A stretch of DNA of 64,000 nt from Vicia villosa (lineage: Eukaryota; Streptophyta; Magnoliopsida; Fabales; Fabaceae): the NCBI RefSeq assembly GCF_029867415.1, contig NC_081186.1:106016455-106080454 (forward strand), written 5' to 3'. Positions 58,713-64,000 of this stretch are shown piece after piece. The notes under the pieces are model-generated. The model had not been told where the DNA came from and searched no databases. It saw nothing but the letters and a program-made list of their open reading frames with translations. The number at the start of each line of letters is the position of its first letter. Within the stretch, counting starts at the first letter, position 1. Position numbers and translations under genes: made by a program.

Positions 58713-60371
58713 AAATTTCTTTAGCCACCTCCCTATGGGGGTCACCCCCAGCGAAAATCCCAAAATACGCCTGCTTCGGAAATGAACTTCCGAAGCGCTT
58801 TTTTTTTAAAAATTTCCATACTTCGGAAGTTCATCTCCGAAAACACCTCATGGGGGGTGAATTCGGAAGTTCATTTCCGAATTATGCAGAAACTGTGTTT
58901 TTTTTTATGTTTTATCTAAAACAGTCTCGCATTTTTTATGTTTTTATGTTTTTTCTTAAACTGTCTCGCATTTTAATTAAACGCAAACGCCAAATAAAAT
59001 AAGCAACAGATAAACTGAAAATACTAATATGATAAATCCAATCCAAAAACACTGTGCGAAAGATACAATCTGAAATCAAAATAAAACAAAACAAAACACG
59101 TCAAACAAAACAATAACACATTATTCTGCCCGACGAACGCTACAAAATACACATCAAACAAAACAAAAACACGTTATTCTTCCCGACGAGCGAACTCCTC
59201 CGAATGAAGATAATTATACCAATCCTCATCCCACTCAGTCTCAGAACCATCAACGTTGATCACGACTCTCACGCCTGAAGACTGAGCCTGCACGTCCGAG
59301 CCATGGACCCCCTGGGGACGAGAAGTAGAACCATTCAAAACCTTCTTGTTCTCCTTCACCTCCTTCACTCCGCGAGAGCACGAGGTTGAAGAACCCTTTC
59401 TTCCCTTAGCGCCACCCATTCCTGCGTAAAAATGAAGAAAGAAATGTTCATGAGACCTCCTTTTATAAAAGAAGAAAGGGGACAAAAACGCTTGGGAAAC
59501 TGACAAGTCATTAAAGAACAAAGACGTTGAAAACCAGCGACACGCCGTCAAAGAAGTCAGAACGCATGCACACAAACTTAAAAGAAACAGGCACAATAAA
59601 CAAAGGCGTTAAAAATAAAGTACTTGCAAATTAAAACGGACACTCCCTACCCTGTCTAGCCGACGCAGTCTGGGTCTCCTTACCCTGTCTGATGCGTGCT
59701 GGTTGGTTGCCTGACATGTTCCTGTAAATAATTGAAATCGATTAATATGCGAGACAAAATAAAAAAACTAAAAAATTTGAACTTCTGATACAATTCGGAA
59801 GTTCATTTCCGAAAACTGGGATGGAGGTGTTTTCAGAAATGAACTTCCGAAACATCCCTGCGATGGAGTTTTCTGCAACTTCCATGGCAGACCCCAAAAT
59901 CAAACATAAAACCAAATCAAAAAGCTTCTAAACAACCTAAATACTACTAACAACCAGTCCATATATCATTTATGCAATTGAAACCCTAAATAACATGCAT
60001 TTGAATAATGAATCTAACAAATTTAAAACTTACAAATTGAGTGATTTGTGGGCTTTTGAATGTTGTATAGCAATGTGATTGGAGCCTTGATGCAGCCTTG
60101 GAAGTGTGTTTGCACAAATTTTCGCCTTTGCTTGTTTTTAATTTGAGTTAGGGTAAATGAATGGGGGAGGGGGGTGTTTTGATAAATCTGCAGAACGCGC
60201 AGTATTTCGGAAATGAACTTCCGAAATGGTGTTTTCGGAAGTGCATTTCCGAAATAAGTCAAATTTTTTTAAAAAAGGCGCTTTCGGAAATGAACTTCCG
60301 AAGTCAGGGGTAGTTTGGGTTTTTCACCAGAGGTGGACTAGAAGGTTGGGAGGTCTATAGAGAAATTTCCT
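58711..60371. mobile_element. Mutator-like element with palindromic subterminal repeats
   Basis: The ends read GAAAATTTCTTTAGCCACCTCCC on the left (positions 58711-58733) and, as complement of the right, GAAATTTCTCTATAGACCTCCC (ending about 60369); each is quoted only as a short end. Flanks cttttatttt and ctttattttt are near-identical and may be the target duplication. Eight copies of a near-palindrome TTCGGAARTKMAYTTCCGAA lie in or beside the ends (about 58776, 58824, 58862, 59792, 59834, 60206, 60234, 60282). The interior carries a possible two-exon ORF on the minus strand. No transposase is present. Confidence 0.7.
59174..59717 (-). CDS. Possible small two-exon gene carried by the Mutator-like element
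   Basis: The proposed exon 1 at 59684-59717 (MSGNQPARIRQ, donor G|GTAAGG) joins exon 2 at 59174-59421 (acceptor ACGCAG) to give 93 residues. The body is MGGAKGRKGSSTSCSRG, a lysine/serine-rich basic start, then SGVRVVINVDGSETEWDEDW, and the acidic end YNYLHSEEFARREE. An internal ATG at 59419 could also serve alone. I recognise no family. The frame upstream of the acceptor (to 59596) is intron read-through. It could be a host fragment caught by the element (pack-MULE style) or an element-encoded accessory. Confidence 0.35.
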
Positions 60372-60640
60372 TTATTTTTATTGTATTGAGATTTGATTAT
60401 AAAATTTATGATGATTTAAATGATTTTAGTTTTTCTGAAATGTATGGTTGAGTAGGATAAAGGACTAACATGATATTTGTTTTGTGAATTTACTGGAATT
60501 AATGTGGAAGTAAATTTACCTGTTTACTCAACTAAACTACTTTTAAGTTTTAATTCCGTTTTTATTTTGGCAATGACACAAGAAAAACTCTTTAGTATGC
60601 ATTTTTATTTTAATTATAATTATCTAATCATATCTTAAAA
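60372..60640. other. No gene seen
   Basis: This is AT-rich sequence after the Mutator-like element. It may continue the host sequence interrupted at 58711, but no coding signal is visible. Confidence 0.4.
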
Positions 60641-62885
60641 GTGAAGTCTGGATACGGAAAAAAATCTATTATTTATTTAAATATTTTTATATACTAGAAA
60701 TGGTATTTATGATCAAATATTTTTTATCATAAAATGGTATACGAGAAAAAATCTATTAATGATCTAAATAATTTTATATACAAAATAATCAATTATTTAT
60801 CTAAATATTTTTTTCTTTTTTAACATTTTATTTAAAATAAATGATGTTTCTAGATGCGCATAACCGAACAGAACTCGTGCGTATGCACGGGTTTGTTACT
60901 AGTTATGTTAAAAAGTAGACTTTAGTATAATGTTAACCTCAAATGGAGAATTCAAAAAGTCTTACCCCATTGAAATTATGGACACATAATGATCTAGGAA
61001 TAAGTGCATTATTTCAAGTACTAATTGAATTGAAATACATACAGCAGATGAATTACTCGGACCAACCGAAAATGCTTTTGGTGAATTTTTCTTCTACATA
61101 CATTTTTATAGTATTAAGTTAATAATGAACAAAATTTGGGTATAAAAAAACTTAAAGCTATAACTCCTAAACAGCTGTAAATCAGTGGTATTATGACAAA
61201 TAGCAAACTATTTAATGAAAATTTAATAATAAAACAAAAATTTGAATCCAAAGTGAATAACATGTAAGCCTTTCAGAAAACAAAGGATAAGGAGCCGTTC
61301 TAAGGCATTTTTCCAGAAAACTCACTTCCTCTCATCACTCGACTTCTCATAACATCCAATGCACAAACAAAATCATGGCAAACAGCAAGAGCAAATTAAA
61401 GCTGAATTAACAGGAAGATTCTTGTATTGTTTGTTTCCCTACTGAACTGTTATCTGTGTACGGAAGCAAAACATATCTCTATTAATGAATTAACTCTGTA
61501 AGCATATTGAATTTGAAGAGTGTTATGCACTTTGATTAACACAGTTTTCCAATATTGTAAAAAGTTAGAGTTTACAAAGAGATAACACACTATATATGAG
61601 TGGCTCCTATATTATACAATCCAGCTCAGCACTAACTACTTTTCAACAACCAATATCAAACTTTAACTGCCTAATATTGCAAAAGGAAAGTTGACTAAGT
61701 AAACATGTACATGATAAGCTACAATACTCCTAATAAAGTAGAATACCTCTATTATAGAGTTTTGCTTCCCTACACAGAGAAACAAACAATACAAATAGCA
61801 AGGAAACAAAACTCATGCTAAACTAAGTCACTAATTTTCTGCAAAGCTTTCAAAGAAAATAAAAAAATCAACTCTCATTGTTCTGTCAGGAGCGCTCACT
61901 TGCCACGCTTTATCTTGCGACGCTTTACTTTCCCACACTTTACCTTGCCACAGGAAAAATCAATTACTAACGAAAAGTGATATTTATGATCTAAATATTT
62001 TTATATACAAAAATTTAATATTGATCCAAATATTTTTTTAAATGATACCTAAACAAAATAATATTTGTATACAGAAAAAAAATCTATACGAAAAATGGTA
62101 TTTATGACCAAATATTTTTTATTCAAAAATAGTATACGGGAAAAAATCTACTATTGATCTAAATATTTTTATATACGAAAATTACTATTGATTCAAATAT
62201 TTTGTTAAATAATAGCTAAATAAAAATGAAGTCTGTATACGGGAAAAAAATCTATTATTGATCTAAATATTTTTATATACGAGAAATGATATTTATGATC
62301 AAATATTTTTGATCCAAAAATGGTATACGGGAAAATATCTATTATTGATCTAAATATTTTTATATACGAAAATTTAATATTGATCAAATATTTTTGTAAA
62401 TGATACCTAAACGAAATAATATTTGTATACGAAAAAAAATCTATACGAATAATGGTATTTATGACCCAAATTTATTATATTAAAAAATGGTATACGGGAA
62501 AAAATATACTATTAATCTAAATATTTTTATATACGAAATTTACTATTGATCCAAATATTTTAGTAAATGATACCTAAACAAAAATGAAGTTTCTATACGG
62601 GAAAAAAAATCTATTATAGATCAAAATATTTTTATATACAAAAGATGTTATTTATGATTTAAATATTTTTATTCAAAAATAGCATAGGCCAAAAAATCTT
62701 TTATTGATCTAAATATTTATATATACAGAAGTTTAATACTAATCTAAATATTTTTGTAAATGATACCAAAACAAAAATAACCTTTATATATGGAAAAAAT
62801 CTATTATTTACAAAAAATGGTATTTATGATTAAAATATTTTTATTCAAAAACGGTATACGGAAAAAAAACTATTGTCACGCTTTA
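60640..62885. repeat. Field of degenerate tandem-like repeats
   Basis: Words of the type tatacgggaaaaaatctattattgatc (never exact) recur at about 60650, 60738, 62070, 62130, 62232, 62322, 62427, 62490 and 62595, alternating with gatctaaatatttttatatacgaa and aatggtatttatgatc. The dense part is 61975-62885, with an approximate step of 90-105 bp. The middle stretch 60905-61975 is non-repetitive AT-rich DNA without a gene, apart from the ttgccacgctttatcttg-type words at 61900-61960, which return at 62877-62905. Confidence 0.75.
60872..60902 (+). mobile_element. Helitron 3' terminus
   Basis: An 8 bp stem, ACTCGTGC with GCACGGGT and loop GTAT (60873-60892, one G-T pair), is followed ten bases later by CTAG (60899-60902) and then T. 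Hairpin plus CTRR before a host T is the signature of Helitron 3' ends. The 5' TC terminus was not located, but the degenerate repeat at 60640-60870 is probably internal to the element. Confidence 0.65.
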
Positions 62886-63305
62886 CCTTGCCACGCTTTA
62901 CAATAAACCATATAATTGGCAAATAGCATAATAAACATTTCCCCACAAAAAAGAGAAAGAGCACCGCCCGGACGACTCCAAGGATTTAGACTCCTAGCTG
63001 CATCGCCTATTCGATTCTGATTTCAAACATGACGTGGAGGCGGAGGCGGAGGCGGAAGCCGACGCAGACGTTGACGCGGAGGTTGTCTATACTTCACCAA
63101 CCGAAAACCATTCGTACAATTACCGCAATTACCTAAATCCTTGGAGTCGTCCGGGCGGTGCTGCTTTATTGTAAAGCGTGGAAAGATAAAAGGGTGGCAA
63201 TAGTCGATTTTTTTCCCTATACCATTTTTGAATAAAAATATTTGGATCATAAATACCATTTTGCGTAAATAATAGATTTTTTTCCGTATATAAAGGTTAT
63301 TTTTG
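62761..63305. repeat. Large inverted repeat with GC-rich stem segment
   Basis: The left arm (62761-62988) and right arm (63134-63305) are reverse complements with interruptions. A perfect 29 bp stem joins 62960-62988 with 63134-63162 (core gcaccgcccggacgactcc). Outside it CCACGCTTTACAATAAA (62891-62907) pairs with 63165-63181, and the outer AT-rich parts (accttta..., ggtatttatgat) pair too. The loop 62989-63133 carries a GGCGGA/GACGC-rich stretch (63032-63085). The minus-strand ORF 63023-63340 only reads through this structure. Confidence 0.88.
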
Positions 63306-63390
63306 TCCTTATTAGGGTATTTGCGAAAAATGAAACTCAATCTATTATTTACGAAAAAATGGTAATTACCCTAATATTTGATGATGGTAT

Positions 63391-63649
63391 TGATGATGAA
63401 CCAGAGGAACTTCATTCCAGGGAGAGTTTTATCCCAGCATTAGCTAGACATCGACTTGGTATCCAAAGGATTGAAACTTAATCGGTATAAAAAGACATAC
63501 GCCAGGTAGGAGACAAACCCTCATTTCCATTATTTATTTGTCATTAGAACATACCGATTGAGTTTCAATCCTTTCGATACCAGGTCGATGTCTAGCTAAT
63601 GTTGCGATAAAAGTCTCCCTGCAATGAAGTTCCTCTGGTTCATCATCAT
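63391..63649. repeat. Inverted repeat of a ribonuclease-like exon segment
   Basis: 63391-63488 on the plus strand and 63551-63649 on the minus strand are about 98 bp near-identical arms separated by a 62 bp loop. Both encode the same segment (YDDxxDEPEELHxRExF, LARHRxGI), and the right copy belongs to the minus-strand exon at 63534-63842. Confidence 0.9.
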
Positions 63650-63842
63650 ATATAGGTCTAATATTAGCTCGTTCAATAGCATTAAAAAGATCCAGAGACT
63701 TTTGGGTCTTGCGAAAGTATGGGATTTTGTGAAGGTCGAAGCACTTTCCGTGCTTTTGCCACTCATAAATCGAAACTTTACCATTATTCCCGTTGTAGCT
63801 GGGCCAGCATCGACGCATCTCAATCAACAAAACATGCGGAAT
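63534..63842 (-). pseudogene. Ribonuclease T2 family-like exon (C-terminal part), incomplete
   Basis: After a good acceptor (TTTATTTAG at 63843) the minus strand encodes 102 residues to a stop at 63534. It reads LLIEMRRCWPSY followed by YEWQKHGKCFD, matching the CAS II block of T2/S-like ribonucleases (W..EWxKHGxC with catalytic His). A helical segment (KTQKSLDLFNAIERANI) and LHCRETF follow, as in T2 enzymes. The usual CAS I block (HGLWP) should lie upstream, beyond the right edge; the last 100 bases of the window do not show it. The C-terminal cysteine pattern is poor, and a second inverted copy of the exon end lies at 63391-63488. I favour a broken or rearranged copy of a secreted or vacuolar ribonuclease. 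Confidence 0.55.
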
Positions 63843-64000
63843 CTAAATAAAAACGAGAAACAACGGGAAAGACAATTTAACAACATAAACATAAGAAAAA
63901 TGAAATAACTACGAATAGAACAGGCTGAAAACCGAGTATTGTCAAATCCGTCTCCACAACATTGATTACACATTTATTAGGGGTTCTCCACTTACAATAC

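Noticed and set aside
63023..63340. 105-codon ORF with a proline-rich tail
   Set aside because: It reads through both arms and the loop of the inverted repeat, and the polyproline comes from the GGCGGA repeats.

Overview
The window is nuclear DNA from a flowering plant, almost certainly a legume of the pea/vetch/clover group. This rests on sequence character, not a search. The DNA is AT-rich, genes are sparse and intron-containing, and there are SIRE-type Copia elements, a long gypsy/Ogre-like solo LTR, hAT and Mutator-like short elements, and a post-LRR (C-JID) TIR-NBS-LRR gene.

Layout. 1-11.2 kb: a tandem array with a ~444 bp monomer, split by a nearly complete but defective SIRE-type Copia element (3012-10371, 5 bp TSD). 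11.2-19.1 kb: a nest of elements. It holds a foldback element whose two arms each carry a tRNA-like sequence, an antisense Copia remnant, a 2.5 kb solo LTR with a perfect 5 bp TSD, a Cassandra-like 5S-bearing remnant, and an antisense LINE (ORF1 plus endonuclease). 19.1-26.7 kb: two tandem duplicons (A 19.1-21.6, B 23.1-25.1), each with a two-exon gene for a secreted eight-cysteine defensin-like peptide, followed by two nested hAT elements. The tandem-array monomer is homologous to the end segment of the outer hAT element. The first ~100 bases of the window match the upstream flank of the defensin-like genes, so a third duplicon probably lies just left of the window. 27.2-33.2 kb: an LTR fragment and a decayed second Copia copy that was hit by a LINE with a 5' inversion.

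35-45.6 kb is the conserved gene core: an ELF4-like circadian-clock gene (+) and an 11-exon DRG-type GTPase gene (-). I rebuilt all DRG splice junctions by eye; they close to exactly 399 codons plus stop. 48.5-56.3 kb: a four-exon TIR-NBS-LRR-C-JID resistance gene (+) with an open frame of about 1127 codons. Its first intron is 4.2 kb and carries an antisense Ty3/gypsy remnant. 58.2-64 kb: a truncated gene 5' end cut by a Mutator-like element that carries palindromic subterminal repeats and a possible small two-exon gene, then a Helitron 3' end, a degenerate repeat field, and two stacked inverted repeats built partly from a ribonuclease T2-like exon at the right edge.

Likely working host genes are the two defensin-like peptides (secreted), the ELF4-like protein (nuclear), the DRG GTPase (cytoplasmic) and the TNL immune receptor. 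There is no operon-type relation among them. The most unusual material is the hAT-derived young satellite, the tRNA-like cassettes in foldback arms, and the ribonuclease-exon hairpins that could produce small RNAs.
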